A stretch of DNA of 64,000 nt from Streptomyces sp. CBMA123 (GTDB lineage: Bacteria > Actinomycetota > Actinomycetes > Streptomycetales > Streptomycetaceae): positions 1 to 64,000 of the forward strand of contig NZ_MECK01000101.1 of NCBI RefSeq assembly GCF_014596465.1. Reading direction: 5' to 3'. The notes beneath the pieces are model-generated. The model was given only the letters and a program-made list of their open reading frames with translations. It was not told the DNA's origin and did not search any database. Shown here in pieces: positions 1-8,440 of this stretch (within the stretch, counting starts at the first letter, position 1; every line of letters begins with the position of its first letter). Made by a program: the position numbers and the translations under genes.

Positions 1-1
1 G

Positions 2-109
2 TTGGCGGCCGCGCACCGCGACCCGGACCGGCTGCCGGTGGGCGAGCACGGTGACCGGGCCGCGGTGCGCGAGGTGTTGCACGCGCTGCCGCTGCTGTCG
101 CGGCGCTGA
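2..109 (+). CDS. C-terminal fragment of an unidentified protein
   Basis: An open frame enters from the left edge and ends at a TGA. It reads AAAHRDPDRLPVG, then GEHGDRAAVREVLHALPLL and SRR. Codon use with G or C in third positions fits a real actinomycete gene, and a perfect hairpin follows 12 bases after the stop. Only 35 residues are visible, which is too little to name a family. Confidence 0.5.
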   Translation: MAAAHRDPDRLPVGEHGDRAAVREVLHALPLLSRR

Positions 110-120
110 CCCCGGTCAGG

Positions 121-149
121 CCCGGTCCGGCCGATCCCGCCGGACCGGG
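121..149 (+). terminator. Hairpin terminator after the first gene
   Basis: The arms CCCGGTCCGGC (121-131) and GCCGGACCGGG (139-149) are perfectly complementary over 11 bp with a 7-base loop. It lies between the stops of two convergent genes, so it may work in both directions. Confidence 0.6.
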
Positions 150-194
150 CCCGGCCGGACAGGGCCCGGCCGGACAGGGCCCTCGGCCGGACAG
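148..194. repeat. 15-bp tandem repeat, three copies
   Basis: The unit GGCCCGGCCGGACAG occurs at 148-162 and 163-177. A third copy with a 2-base insertion is at 178-194. The array sits directly before the purU stop codon, in the space between convergent genes. Confidence 0.8.
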
Positions 195-197
195 GGC

Positions 198-1064
198 CTA
201 GGCGAAGACGACCGTCCGGGCGCCGTCGAGCAGCACCCGGTGCTCGCTGTGCCACTTGACCGCGCGGGCCAGCGCCTGGCACTCGACGTCCCGGCCGAGC
301 GCGACCAGCTGGTCCGGGCTGACGTCGTGGGTGACCCGGGCCACCTCCTGCTCGATGATCGGACCCTCGTCGAGGTCGGCGGTGACGTAGTGCGCGGTGG
401 CGCCGATCAGCTTCACGCCGCGGGCGTGCGCCTGGTGGTAGGGCTTGGCGCCCTTGAAGCTCGGCAGGAAGGAGTGGTGGATGTTGATCACGCGGCCGGA
501 CAGTTCGGTGCACAGCCGGTCGGAGAGCACCTGCATGTAGCGGGCCAGCACGACCAGTTCGACGTTCTCCTTCTCGACCAGGTCGAGCAGCTGCCGTTCG
601 GCGTCGGCCTTGGTGTCCCTGGTGACCGGGATGTGGTGGAAGGGGACGCCGTAGCTCTCGGTGAGGTCCCGCAGGTCGGTGTGGTTGGAGACCACCGCGG
701 CGATCTCCACCGGCAGGGCGCCGATCCGGACGCGGTAGAGCAGGTCGTTCAGGCAGTGCCCGAACTTGCTGACCATGAGGACGATCCGCATCCGCTGCTC
801 GGTCGGGTGGATCTGCCAGTCCATCGCGAAGGAGGCGCCGATCGCGGCGAAGCTGGCCCGCAGCTTGTCGACGGTGACCGGCTCGGGAGCGGAGAAGTGC
901 ACCCGCATGAAGAACAGTCCGGTGTCCCCGTCGCCGAACTGCTGGCTGTCGATGATGTTGCAGCCGGTCATGAAGAGGTAGCTGGAGACAGCGTGGACGA
1001 TGCCCTGCTTGTCGGGGCAGGACAGCGTGAGGACGTACTGGGCGCTGGCCGGCTGCTGTTCCAC
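198..1064 (-). CDS. purU: Formyltetrahydrofolate deformylase PurU
   Basis: Cytoplasmic enzyme that hydrolyses 10-formyl-THF to THF and formate, balancing one-carbon units and supplying formate for purine synthesis. The 288-residue product has an N-terminal ACT domain (YVLTLSCPDKQGIVHAVS) and a C-terminal formyltransferase-fold hydrolase domain. The NIHHSFLPSFKGAKPYHQA segment and ATAHYVTADLDEGPIIEQ contain the expected Asn-His-Asp catalytic set. The length matches the family (about 280-295). The frame stays open upstream to 1151, but the GTG at 1064 directly precedes the conserved ACT region and fits homologue length, so it was chosen. The ribosome site there is weak. Identification is secure and the start is moderately sure. 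Confidence 0.95.
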   Translation of the reverse strand: MEQQPASAQYVLTLSCPDKQGIVHAVSSYLFMTGCNIIDSQQFGDGDTGLFFMRVHFSAPEPVTVDKLRASFAAIGASFAMDWQIHPTEQRMRIVLMVSKFGHCLNDLLYRVRIGALPVEIAAVVSNHTDLRDLTESYGVPFHHIPVTRDTKADAERQLLDLVEKENVELVVLARYMQVLSDRLCTELSGRVINIHHSFLPSFKGAKPYHQAHARGVKLIGATAHYVTADLDEGPIIEQEVARVTHDVSPDQLVALGRDVECQALARAVKWHSEHRVLLDGARTVVFA

Positions 1065-1211
1065 TGGGGGTATCCCGTCCTGAGGTCGTGCGCGCGCGGG
1101 CACCGTCGGGTGCCCGCACGGGTCGAGTGCGTGAATGGTCCAGCGTGTCACATCGTGGACGGTCGCCGCCCCGCTGCCCGTACTGCGGGACGGCGCCGAC
1201 CGGCGGACTCC

Positions 1212-1646
1212 TCAGACCTGGGTCAGGATGCGCAGCACGTCCAGGGACTTGGGGGTCGCGTCCGGGTCGTCCCCGTCTCCCGTGGCCAGGGCGACGTGGG
1301 CCTCGCGGGCGGCCCGGACGGTCTCCGGCCAGCCGGGGTGGCCGAGGTAGGCGGAGGCCGGGGCGTCGGCGCCGACCTCGTGCAGCATCTGCACCGCGCG
1401 CAGCACCGCGACGTCGACCAGGGCGGCCTCGGCGGAGTCGCGGAAGATGGTGCCCACGTACTTCTCGGCGGACCAGCGGTCCAGCCAGGTGTCCTCGACG
1501 AGCCGGTAGACGGCGTCGGTCACGTCCCCGTAACCCTCCCGGCCGGTCAGCCAGGCCTCGTACTGGAAACCGGGGTCGGAGAGCATGTGCAGGGCCGAGC
1601 GCAGTCGGGCTCGCCAGCGCCACCAGGGCAGGTCGTTGAGCGGCAT
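1212..1646 (-). CDS. Conserved actinobacterial hypothetical protein
   Basis: A 144-residue cytoplasmic protein without signal peptide or membrane segment. It begins MPLNDLPWWRWRARLRSAL and continues with a compact helical sequence containing YGDVTDAVYRLVEDTWLD and a run of Ala/Val-rich helices. It resembles a family conserved across Streptomyces, but I know no function for it. The frame is open further upstream to 1766. The ATG at 1646 was chosen because the tryptophan-rich start looks conserved, while the upstream 40 residues are low-complexity. Its coding direction is the same as purU, 147 bases away, with no visible terminator between them. Confidence 0.7.
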   Translation of the reverse strand: MPLNDLPWWRWRARLRSALHMLSDPGFQYEAWLTGREGYGDVTDAVYRLVEDTWLDRWSAEKYVGTIFRDSAEAALVDVAVLRAVQMLHEVGADAPASAYLGHPGWPETVRAAREAHVALATGDGDDPDATPKSLDVLRILTQV

Positions 1647-1903
1647 GCCGCCCATCGTGCTGGAGCGGTGGCCCGGACGAGAAGGGTTTCGGGCGGACCG
1701 GTGCGAAGAATCTGTGCTGGCGGACATGGTGAACGATCGTACGTTCCCCGTCTGTTCGTGCTCCACTCGCGATCTACACGCGTACCGACCCGGATTTCGG
1801 CGGCCGTTTGCCGACCGTTCGCATTTCGGCCCTCTCGGCTTGTGGCTCCCGGGCTTGGCTTGTCCCCCGGTGCGCCGGATGGCGCCCCAGAGAGGGAAGA
1901 CCG

Positions 1904-3205
1904 ATGACCAGCCGAAGGGACTTCTCCCGGGCCCGTCCCACGATCAGCAGGCGCCGCCCGCGGCGTCCGATCGCCGCCGCGGTCACCGCCGCGGTGCTGT
2001 TCCCCACCCTCTTCTCGGCCTCCGCGTGCGGCGGACCGGCCGATGCCTCCACCAGTGCCGACGACCTGACCGTGATGACCTGGGCCCCGTCCGGCACCGG
2101 CTCCGCGGACCGCCCCGGCATGACCGCGCTCGCCGAGTCGATCGGCCGGGACGTCAACGTCAAGGGCGGGCTGAGCGGTCGCCGGCTGCACGTGATCACG
2201 TGCAACGAGCACAACACCGCCGACGGCGCCAAGACCTGCGCCCAGCAGGCGGTGGACGCCAAGGCGGTCGCCGTGCTCGGCTCCTACAGCCAGTGGGGCG
2301 ACGCCTTCATGCCGGTGCTGGAGCGCGCCGGCATCCCGCTGATCGGCGGGTACGGGCTGTCCCAGCCGGAGTTCTCCAGCCCGCTGTCCTACCCGGTGGA
2401 CGGCGGCATGCCCGCGCTGATCGCCGGCAGCGGCCGCCAGCTGGTCGACGCCGGATGCAAGGCCGTCTCGCTGATCCGCCCGGACACCCCGGCCGGCGAC
2501 AACCTGCTCGGCTACCTGGGCAACGCGCTCAAGCCGGCCGGGATCAGGCTGCTGGACGTCAAGGCGCCCGAGCAGTCGTCCGACTACAGCCAGGTGGTCC
2601 GCAAGGCGATCGGCAAGGACGAGCCGGGCAACTGCATCACCAGCGCCCTGGCCGCCGAGCCGACGAGCAACCTGCTGGACGCCTACCGGCGGCAGAACGT
2701 GCGGAACACCCGGGTCGCCTCGGTGATCGGCAGCGTCCAGCAGTCGGTGGTGGACTCCACCGGCGGCGACTCCGGCCCGCTGGCCGGCGCGTTCGTCACC
2801 AGCTGGTACCCGCCGGAGTCGGCCAAGACCTGGGACGGCCTGCGCGCGGTGGTGCGCTCCCAGGCCACCGACGGGCACAGCATCGACGTCTCCGACCCGG
2901 GCGTGGAGACCACCTGGGTCGCCTACGAGGTGTTCCGGGTGGTGACGGAGAAGCTGTCGGCGGCCGGCCAGCAGGTCTCCGCGAAGACCATCGCCGCCCT
3001 GCTGGACAGCGGCGAGGGCATCGACGTCGGCCTCACCCCGCCGCTGAACTGGGGCACCACCAACATGCTGCCCAGTACCGAGTCCCCGCGGCTGGTGAAC
3101 ACCTGGGTCACCTACCAGGTGGTCAAGGGCGGCCGGATGACCCTGCAGCAGCCGGGCTTCGTGGACGTCCGCTGGGTGCTCACCGGGGCCCGCTCTCCGA
3201 GCTGA
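1904..3205 (+). CDS. ABC-type branched-chain amino acid-like substrate-binding lipoprotein
   Basis: A 433-residue secreted binding protein of the periplasmic-binding type 1 fold used by Leu/Ile/Val-type ABC importers. The N-terminus has a twin-arginine-rich stretch, a hydrophobic segment (AAAVTAAVLFPTLFSASAC) and a Cys that would be lipidated, although the -3 residue is Ala rather than Leu. The body has the two-lobe features DGAKTCAQQAVDAKAVAVLG and an AGIPLIGG strand. The ATG at 1904 follows AGAGGGA at good spacing, so the longer frame from 1808 was not used. No permease or ATPase gene is adjacent, so it may act as an orphan receptor. The ligand is unknown. Confidence 0.85.
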   Translation: MTSRRDFSRARPTISRRRPRRPIAAAVTAAVLFPTLFSASACGGPADASTSADDLTVMTWAPSGTGSADRPGMTALAESIGRDVNVKGGLSGRRLHVITCNEHNTADGAKTCAQQAVDAKAVAVLGSYSQWGDAFMPVLERAGIPLIGGYGLSQPEFSSPLSYPVDGGMPALIAGSGRQLVDAGCKAVSLIRPDTPAGDNLLGYLGNALKPAGIRLLDVKAPEQSSDYSQVVRKAIGKDEPGNCITSALAAEPTSNLLDAYRRQNVRNTRVASVIGSVQQSVVDSTGGDSGPLAGAFVTSWYPPESAKTWDGLRAVVRSQATDGHSIDVSDPGVETTWVAYEVFRVVTEKLSAAGQQVSAKTIAALLDSGEGIDVGLTPPLNWGTTNMLPSTESPRLVNTWVTYQVVKGGRMTLQQPGFVDVRWVLTGARSPS

Positions 3206-3210
3206 CCCGG

Positions 3211-3283
3211 CCACGGGCACGGCACGGGCACGGGCACGGGGTACGGCACGGGGTACGGGTACGGCACAGCACGGGACAGCACG
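3211..3283. repeat. CACGGG-type short tandem repeat
   Basis: The 3' flank of the binding-protein gene is built from repeated CACGGG and GTACGG hexamers (for example CACGGGCACGGCACGGGCA). It leads straight into the terminator hairpin. It looks like slipped-strand expansion in a non-coding tail. Confidence 0.7.
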
Positions 3284-3285
3284 AA

Positions 3286-3310
3286 GGGCGGGCCCGGTGC
3301 GGGCCCGCCC
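3286..3310. terminator. Bidirectional hairpin terminator
   Basis: GGGCGGGCCC (3286-3295) pairs perfectly with GGGCCCGCCC (3301-3310) around a 5-base loop. It lies between the stops of the convergent binding-protein gene and the Pro/Gln-rich membrane protein gene. Confidence 0.75.
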
Positions 3311-3320
3311 GTCCGTAGCG

Positions 3321-4523
3321 CTACAGGTCGCCGTCGCCGCGGCTGGGCAGCCCGGTCTGGGTGGCGATCGCGTTCCACAGGGTCGAGGCCTGCTTCTTGG
3401 CGGTGGTCGCCGTGCCGCTGGCCTGCACCGCGTTCTTGTAGTGCTGGTTGCCGGTGTCCGGCTTCTTCGGGTCGCAGGAGGACTGGGCGTCGGTCGCCCA
3501 GGCCGCGTACTCGTCGTCGGCCTGGGCCGAGGCCGTCCAGGCGGCGTTGAGCTGCTCGACCAGCTGCTGGCCGCCGGGCAGCTTGTCGGTCTTCAGCTGG
3601 CCGAGCTTGGTCTGCAGCTCGCGCCGCTTGCCGGCCGCGGCGGACAGCGCCTGCTGCGAGTCGGGGAGCTTGTCGCACTTCTGCACCGCGGCGACCGCGG
3701 AGACCACCGCGCTGCGGCTGTCGCTCGCGGTGCCCAGCAGGTCGGACAGCGGCTGGGCCTGCGCCTTGACCTCCGGGTCGGCCGCCGCGCCGGAGCCGCT
3801 CGCGCTCGCCCCGCCGGGGGTGCTGCTGCCGGTGGCGGCGACCGGAGCGGTCTTCTGGTCGGACTTGGTGGTGCTGTCGTCGCCGTTCACCAGCACGGCG
3901 ACCAGCACGCCGGCCGCCGCGAAGCCGGCCACCACGCCGCCGATGACCAGCTTGTTGGACGGGCGGCCGCCGCGGCCCGAGCGGCCGCCCTGGGTGGCGT
4001 CCGGGCCCGGCCCGTAACCGTCCTGCTGCCCGTAGCCGTCCTGCTGCCCGTAGCCGTCCTGGGCGTAGCCGCCCTGCTGGGGGTAGCCCTGCGCCGGGTA
4101 GCCCGGCTGCTGCTGCGGCGGCTGCCCGGCCTGCGGATAGCCCTGGTGCCCCTGGTAGCCGGGCCCGGCCTGCGTCGGGACGCCGTAACCGGGCTGGGGC
4201 GCGGGGTAGCCGCCCTGCGGGTCGCCGGCCGGGTACGGCGGCAGGTGCTGGGTCTCCGGGGCCTGCTCGGCCTGCGGCGGGACGCCGTAACCGGGCTGCG
4301 GCGCGGCGCCCCACGGCGGCTGCTGGGCGGGCAGGGCCTGGGTCGGCAGCGCGTGCGCGCCCTCGCCCAGGTACTCGGGCTGCCCGGACGGCTGGCCCAC
4401 CGGCGGCACGGCCGTGGGGCCCTGCGGCTGGCCCGGCTGGCCCTGGGGCTGGCCGGGCTCGGGGCGGAACAGGTCGTCCAGGTTGAAGTCACCCGAGTTG
4501 GGGTACGAGCGGCGCTGACTCAA
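3321..4523 (-). CDS. Pro/Gln/Gly/Tyr-rich single-pass membrane protein
   Basis: A 400-residue protein. Residues 1-180 are a disordered cytoplasmic region rich in Pro, Gln, Gly and Tyr, with repeated GYGQQDGYGQQDGY and PQPGYGVP motifs. One transmembrane helix follows at about residues 192-212 (LVIGGVVAGFAAAGVLVAV). Residues 215-400 form a Ser/Thr/Ala-rich extracytoplasmic region with two cysteines (KCDKLPD and SSCDPKK) that could form a disulfide. This architecture is common in actinobacteria, but the role is unknown. The start ATG is followed by SQRRSYPNSGDFNLDDLF, which resembles the beginning of related proteins. Confidence 0.75.
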   Translation of the reverse strand: MSQRRSYPNSGDFNLDDLFRPEPGQPQGQPGQPQGPTAVPPVGQPSGQPEYLGEGAHALPTQALPAQQPPWGAAPQPGYGVPPQAEQAPETQHLPPYPAGDPQGGYPAPQPGYGVPTQAGPGYQGHQGYPQAGQPPQQQPGYPAQGYPQQGGYAQDGYGQQDGYGQQDGYGPGPDATQGGRSGRGGRPSNKLVIGGVVAGFAAAGVLVAVLVNGDDSTTKSDQKTAPVAATGSSTPGGASASGSGAAADPEVKAQAQPLSDLLGTASDSRSAVVSAVAAVQKCDKLPDSQQALSAAAGKRRELQTKLGQLKTDKLPGGQQLVEQLNAAWTASAQADDEYAAWATDAQSSCDPKKPDTGNQHYKNAVQASGTATTAKKQASTLWNAIATQTGLPSRGDGDL

Positions 4524-4687
4524 CGCGATTCCTCACCTGTGCAGGACCGCGCACTGGCGGCGGACCACATCTCGTCGGTTCTTGGGAGCATCACAGTTCC
4601 TTGGACGTCGCGCCCACGCTACCGGTTCGCCTCACCGGGTGACCACGTGGGCGGGACGATCCCACACGCTCCCTGCACAGACGATCC

Positions 4688-6064
4688 TCAGGCCGCCTCC
4701 GCGTCCGCTCTGGCGTGGAACTCGCGCACCACCCGCTGTTCCCGGTAGGGCTCCAGGCGGCGCCGGAACTCGTCCAGGTACTCCACGCCCCGGTTGGAGC
4801 GCAGCCCGCTCAGCAGCCGCACCGCCTGGGTGCCCGTCTCGCAGGCGCGTTCCAGGTCGCGCTGCTGGAGTTGGGCGGTGGCGAGCAGCACCAGGTCCAC
4901 CGCGCGGCGGCGGACCCGGGTCGGCGGGTGGAGGTCGAGCGCCCGGCGGGCGTAGTGCTCGGCCGGCCCGGCCTGTTCCAGGTCCCGGTGGCAGTGGGCG
5001 AGTTCGTCGGCGAGGTAGGCGTCGTCGAAGTGGACGATCCAGTCCGGGTCGTCCTCCGGGCGGCGCTTCTCCATCATCTCCAGCGCCTTGGCCGACACCG
5101 CCTCGCAGGAGCGGGCGTCGCCGAGCAGGGCGTGGCCGCGGGCCTCGGCGGCGTAGAACATCGCCATCGCCGTCGGGGTGGCCACCGTCCGGGCGCCCTC
5201 CTGGGCGGCGCGGGCGAGTTGGGCGATCTCCCGCGGGTTGCCGAGGGTGGCCGCCAGGTGGCTCATCGAGGCGGCCAGCACGTAGCCGCCGTAGCCGCGG
5301 TCGTCGGCGGCCTGGGCGAGCCGCAGCGCCTGGATGTAGTAGCGCTGGGCGAGCCCGGGCTGCCCGGTGTCCACCGCCATGTAGCCGGCCAGTTCGGTCA
5401 ACCGGGCTACGGCGGCGAAGAGTTGGCGGCCGGTCTCCTCCCGGTAGGCGCCGCCGAGCAGGCCGGAGACCACCGAGTTGAGGTAGTGCACCACGACCGG
5501 GCGCACATGACCGCTGCCGAAGCGGTGGTCCAGGTCGACCAGCATCGCGGTGGTCGCCTTGATCGCGGCCACGTCCGTCGGGCCGACCCGGGGGCCGCCG
5601 GCGCGGGCCACCACCGGGTCGGGCGGGGTGATCAGCCAGTCCCGGCTGGGCTCCACCAGCGCGGAGGCGGCGACCGTCGCGCCGGTCAGGAAGTCCCGCC
5701 GGCCGACGTCGCTGCGCCACAGCTCGCAGACCTGCTCCAGGGCGGCGCCCAGGGTCGGCGCGAACTGCAGCCCGATGCCGGAGCTGAGGTTCTTGCCGTC
5801 GGCCATGCCGATCTCCTCGACCGACACGCTGCGGCCGAGCTTGCGCCCGAGGGCCTCGGCGATCACGGCCGGCGCCTGACCGCGCGGCTGCTGCCCGCGC
5901 AGCCAGCGGGCGACGGAGGTCTTGTCGTAGCGCAGGTCCAGTCCGTGCTCCGCGCCGCACAGGTTGACCCTGCGGGCCAGACCGGCGTTGGAGCAGCTGG
6001 CCTCCTGGATCAGTTGCTGCAGGCGCTCGTTGGGCTGTCGTGCGACGAGTGGTCTCGCGGCCAT
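4688..6064 (-). CDS. XRE-type HTH regulator with TPR-like C-terminal region (NsdA-like)
   Basis: A 458-residue cytoplasmic regulator. The N-terminus contains an HTH of the Xre type (SNAGLARRVN through KTSVARWLRGQQPRG, about residues 25-65). The rest is alpha-helical, with TPR-like pairs such as GYMAVDTGQPGLAQRYYIQA and ARGHALLGDARSCEAVSAKA. This is the build of the Streptomyces NsdA-type proteins that repress sporulation and antibiotic production, so a developmental regulator is the best inference. Paralogues exist, so I give no symbol. The ATG at 6064 has GGGGAGG nine bases upstream. The GTG at 6082 has none. It is divergent from the Prim-Pol gene. Confidence 0.8.
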   Translation of the reverse strand: MAARPLVARQPNERLQQLIQEASCSNAGLARRVNLCGAEHGLDLRYDKTSVARWLRGQQPRGQAPAVIAEALGRKLGRSVSVEEIGMADGKNLSSGIGLQFAPTLGAALEQVCELWRSDVGRRDFLTGATVAASALVEPSRDWLITPPDPVVARAGGPRVGPTDVAAIKATTAMLVDLDHRFGSGHVRPVVVHYLNSVVSGLLGGAYREETGRQLFAAVARLTELAGYMAVDTGQPGLAQRYYIQALRLAQAADDRGYGGYVLAASMSHLAATLGNPREIAQLARAAQEGARTVATPTAMAMFYAAEARGHALLGDARSCEAVSAKALEMMEKRRPEDDPDWIVHFDDAYLADELAHCHRDLEQAGPAEHYARRALDLHPPTRVRRRAVDLVLLATAQLQQRDLERACETGTQAVRLLSGLRSNRGVEYLDEFRRRLEPYREQRVVREFHARADAEAA

Positions 6065-6369
6065 TGGGCTTCGCCTCCCCACACCCTCCGGTCCCGGCCG
6101 GCGGGCGACGATGTGCTGATCTGTTGCCGACTGTCCGACCGTCCAAGGAATCTGACACCAGGTTAGCGATCAGCAACGCCAGCGGGATACCCACGGTGAC
6201 GAACCGCACCCCCCGCGCGCCCTGGGGAATGCTTCTGTGCGCCCCCGCTGCGCCTGCCTCCGCCCGCCCCAACTCGCTTGAGTCACCGGTTCGGGTGACA
6301 TTGCCGGGATGCGGCCGACCGGGGCCCGCCGGGCCGTAACCAGCCTCACACACGGTAGTTGAGCAGCCC

Positions 6370-7074
6370 GTGGAAGACATCCCCGACGCCCCCGGCCAGG
6401 ACAAGAACGCCGGCCTGCCCCCGCTGCTGATCGAAGCCGTCGGCTACGCCGAGAACCGCCACTGGGAGGTGGCCCCGGGCGCCTGGCTGATCGACGGCGA
6501 CGGGCCCGCCCGCTGCTCCTGCGGCGACCAGCGCTGCACCCAGCCGGGCGCCCACCCGCTGGACGCGGACTGGGCCCGCAAGGCGAGCGCCGGGCCGGGC
6601 GCGGTGCGGCGCTGGTGGACGGAGCGGCCCAAGGCCTCGATCCTGCTGCCCACCGGCCGGTCCTTCGACGTCCTGGACGTGCCGGAGACGGCCGGGTGCC
6701 TGGCGCTGGCCCGGATGGAGCGGATGGACCTCCAGCTCGGCCCGGTCGTGGTGCTGCCCACCTCGCCGGGGAGGGTGGGGCGGCGGCTGCACTTCCTGGT
6801 GCTGCCCGGGGTCGCGGCCAAGCTGCCGGAGATGCTCCGCAAGCTCGGCTGGCCGCTCGGGCGGCTGGACCTGGTCGCCCGCGGCGAGGGGGACTGGACG
6901 GTCGCCCCGCCGTCCCGGATCGGCTCCACCGGCTACGCCCAGTGGGCCCGCTCCCCCTCCGAGTCCAACCGCTGGCTGCCGGACGCCGCCGAGCTGATCA
7001 GCCCGCTCGCGTACGCCTGCGGCCGCGAGGCGCCCGCGCAGCCCGTCCCGGCCGCCCAGCCGGCGGGCGTCTGA
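6370..7074 (+). CDS. Bifunctional DNA primase/polymerase (Prim-Pol) N-terminal domain protein
   Basis: A 234-residue cytoplasmic protein resembling the Prim-Pol fold found at the N-terminus of replicative primase-polymerases. Visible features are an N-terminal Cys-rich patch (CSCGDQRCTQPGAHP), the WWTERPKASILLPTGRSFDVLDVP strand region and a C-terminal DWTVAPPSRIG loop typical of the family. No helicase domain is fused, as usual for the small stand-alone chromosomal versions in streptomycetes, whose role is unproven. In the strand usually carrying the catalytic Asp pair only one Asp is obvious (DVLDVP), so activity is uncertain. It starts at a GTG. The divergent neighbour is the HTH/TPR regulator. 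Confidence 0.75.
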   Translation: MEDIPDAPGQDKNAGLPPLLIEAVGYAENRHWEVAPGAWLIDGDGPARCSCGDQRCTQPGAHPLDADWARKASAGPGAVRRWWTERPKASILLPTGRSFDVLDVPETAGCLALARMERMDLQLGPVVVLPTSPGRVGRRLHFLVLPGVAAKLPEMLRKLGWPLGRLDLVARGEGDWTVAPPSRIGSTGYAQWARSPSESNRWLPDAAELISPLAYACGREAPAQPVPAAQPAGV

Positions 7075-7160
7075 CCGGACCACGCCCCGCCGCGGGCCGA
7101 AGCCTGCCGCCCTGCGCCGATCGGGTGAGGGCGAGCACCGCGCGACACAACGCGCGTGAG

Positions 7161-7198
7161 TGACGGGCCTTGTCTCCCACCGGGGACGGGGCCCGTCA
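7161..7198 (+). terminator. Hairpin terminator after the Prim-Pol gene
   Basis: TGACGGGCC (7161-7169) pairs with GGCCCGTCA (7190-7198). Partial extra pairing is possible in the enclosed sequence. It lies 87 bases after the stop. Confidence 0.55.
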
Positions 7199-7425
7199 TA
7201 CGCATGTGCGGATAAGGCTTCGGTCTACCCGCTGGTCACCCGGGAAAGCCGCTCGTACGAGTGACAGCGCTCAAGGATTGCCATGATCGGCCGAGGGGAG
7301 GAATGGCGGTGTGGGGGTCGCCGGAAGGGTCGCTCGGACGGGGAAGCCGGGCGAGGCGGTGGAGGGGAGCGGGAGGGAGCGGGAGGGGCAGGAGGGGACC
7401 GGGAGGGAGCCGGGGAGGACGGGAA
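7199..7425. other. Intergenic polypurine tract, no gene
   Basis: The space between the Prim-Pol gene and dmdR1 (7075-7520) contains two hairpins but no convincing gene. From about 7290 to 7425 the plus strand is almost only G and A, with iterated GGGAGGGAGC and GGAGGGG words. Frames crossing it give only Gly/Arg/Glu repeats. Confidence 0.6.
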
Positions 7426-7454
7426 GGGCCCGCTGCACGGGGAGCAGCGGGCCC
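7426..7454 (-). terminator. Hairpin terminator of dmdR1
   Basis: GGGCCCGCTGC (7426-7436) and GCAGCGGGCCC (7444-7454) are perfect 11-bp arms around a 7-base loop, 67 bases past the dmdR1 stop. Confidence 0.7.
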
Positions 7455-7520
7455 TGATCGTTCCTACGGAGCGGGCGGCCCCGGCCTGGCGGGCTCAAGC
7501 CGCGGGCTCGGGCGGCGGGC

Positions 7521-8219
7521 TCAGGCCTGGGCGACGAAGACGTGCTGGGCGATGTCCTTGCCCAGCTCCGCCGCGTTCTCCCCGGTGCCGACCAGCACGC
7601 CGCCGACGCCGGCGCCGATGCTCACCTTGACCGTCGAGCCCGGCCGGACGCCGGCCCGGCGCAGGGTGCTCATCAGCTCGCTGTCGGTCTGGATCGGCTC
7701 GCCGATCCGGCGGACCACCACGTCCGCCCCGGCCTCGCCCGGCTTGACGGAGTCCAGCGGGACGAGCGCGGCGTCGAAGCCCTCGCCCTCCGCCTTGGTG
7801 TCGCCCAGCTCGTCCAGGCCCGGGATCGGGTTGCCGTACGGGGACTGGGTCGGGTGGCCGAGCATGGCGAGCACCTTGCGCTCGACCGTCTCGCTCATCA
7901 CGTGCTCCCAGCGGCAGGCCTCCTCGTGCACCTGCTCCCACTCCAGGCCGATCACGTCGACCAGCAGGCACTCGGCGATGCGGTGCTTGCGCATGACGCG
8001 CACCGCGAGCCGTCGGCCCTCCTCGGTGAGTTCGAGGTGGCGGTCCCCGGCGACCTGGAGCAGCCCGTCGCGCTCCATCCGGCCGACCGTCTGGCTGACC
8101 GTCGGGCCGCTCTGCTCCAGCCGCTCCGCGATCCGGGCACGCATCGGGACGATGCCCTCTTCCTCCAGCTCCAGGATGGTGCGAAGGTACATCTCAGTGG
8201 TGTCGATCAGCCCAGACAT
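7521..8219 (-). CDS. dmdR1: DtxR-family iron-dependent repressor (DmdR1/IdeR)
   Basis: A 232-residue Fe2+-activated DNA-binding repressor of siderophore and iron-uptake genes. Residues 1-70 are the winged HTH (SGPTVSQTVGRMERDGLL). The dimer domain carries both metal sites at the DtxR residue numbers: Met10, Cys102, Glu105 and His106 for the primary site, and His79, Glu83 and His98 for the ancillary site. The C-terminal SH3-like domain runs from about residue 145. The ATG start lies within MSGLIDTTEMYLRTI, typical of the family. It is divergent from a SIS-domain gene with 221 bases between them. No consensus iron box was recognised there. In S. coelicolor the equivalent gene is overlapped by the antisense gene adm, and an antisense frame also exists here. 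Confidence 0.95.
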   Translation of the reverse strand: MSGLIDTTEMYLRTILELEEEGIVPMRARIAERLEQSGPTVSQTVGRMERDGLLQVAGDRHLELTEEGRRLAVRVMRKHRIAECLLVDVIGLEWEQVHEEACRWEHVMSETVERKVLAMLGHPTQSPYGNPIPGLDELGDTKAEGEGFDAALVPLDSVKPGEAGADVVVRRIGEPIQTDSELMSTLRRAGVRPGSTVKVSIGAGVGGVLVGTGENAAELGKDIAQHVFVAQA

Positions 8220-8440
8220 CGCCGCTGGCTCCGTTCTTCGGTGTCCTCACCGCCAATTCTGACGTACCGCACTGACAACCGGGCCCGCCCGGGGGTTTCC
8301 GGGACCGGTTTTCGTTCCTGTTGACAGCGGTACCGCCGGGGCGCGACCGTGCTCGCCGTAGCTTTCTCCACTGGCGGTCCGGGCCTCCCCGGCCGCCCCA
8401 CCCGGCCGGCGCCCCCACCGGCAGAGAGCGAAGGCAACCG

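Noticed and set aside
51..1907. 618-codon plus-strand frame across purU
   Set aside because: Antisense to purU and rich in Gly/Val/Asp dipeptides; no homology-like motif.
7199..7290. Possible tRNA gene in the gap before the polypurine tract
   Set aside because: No TTCGANNC-type T-arm with matching acceptor stem could be folded by eye.
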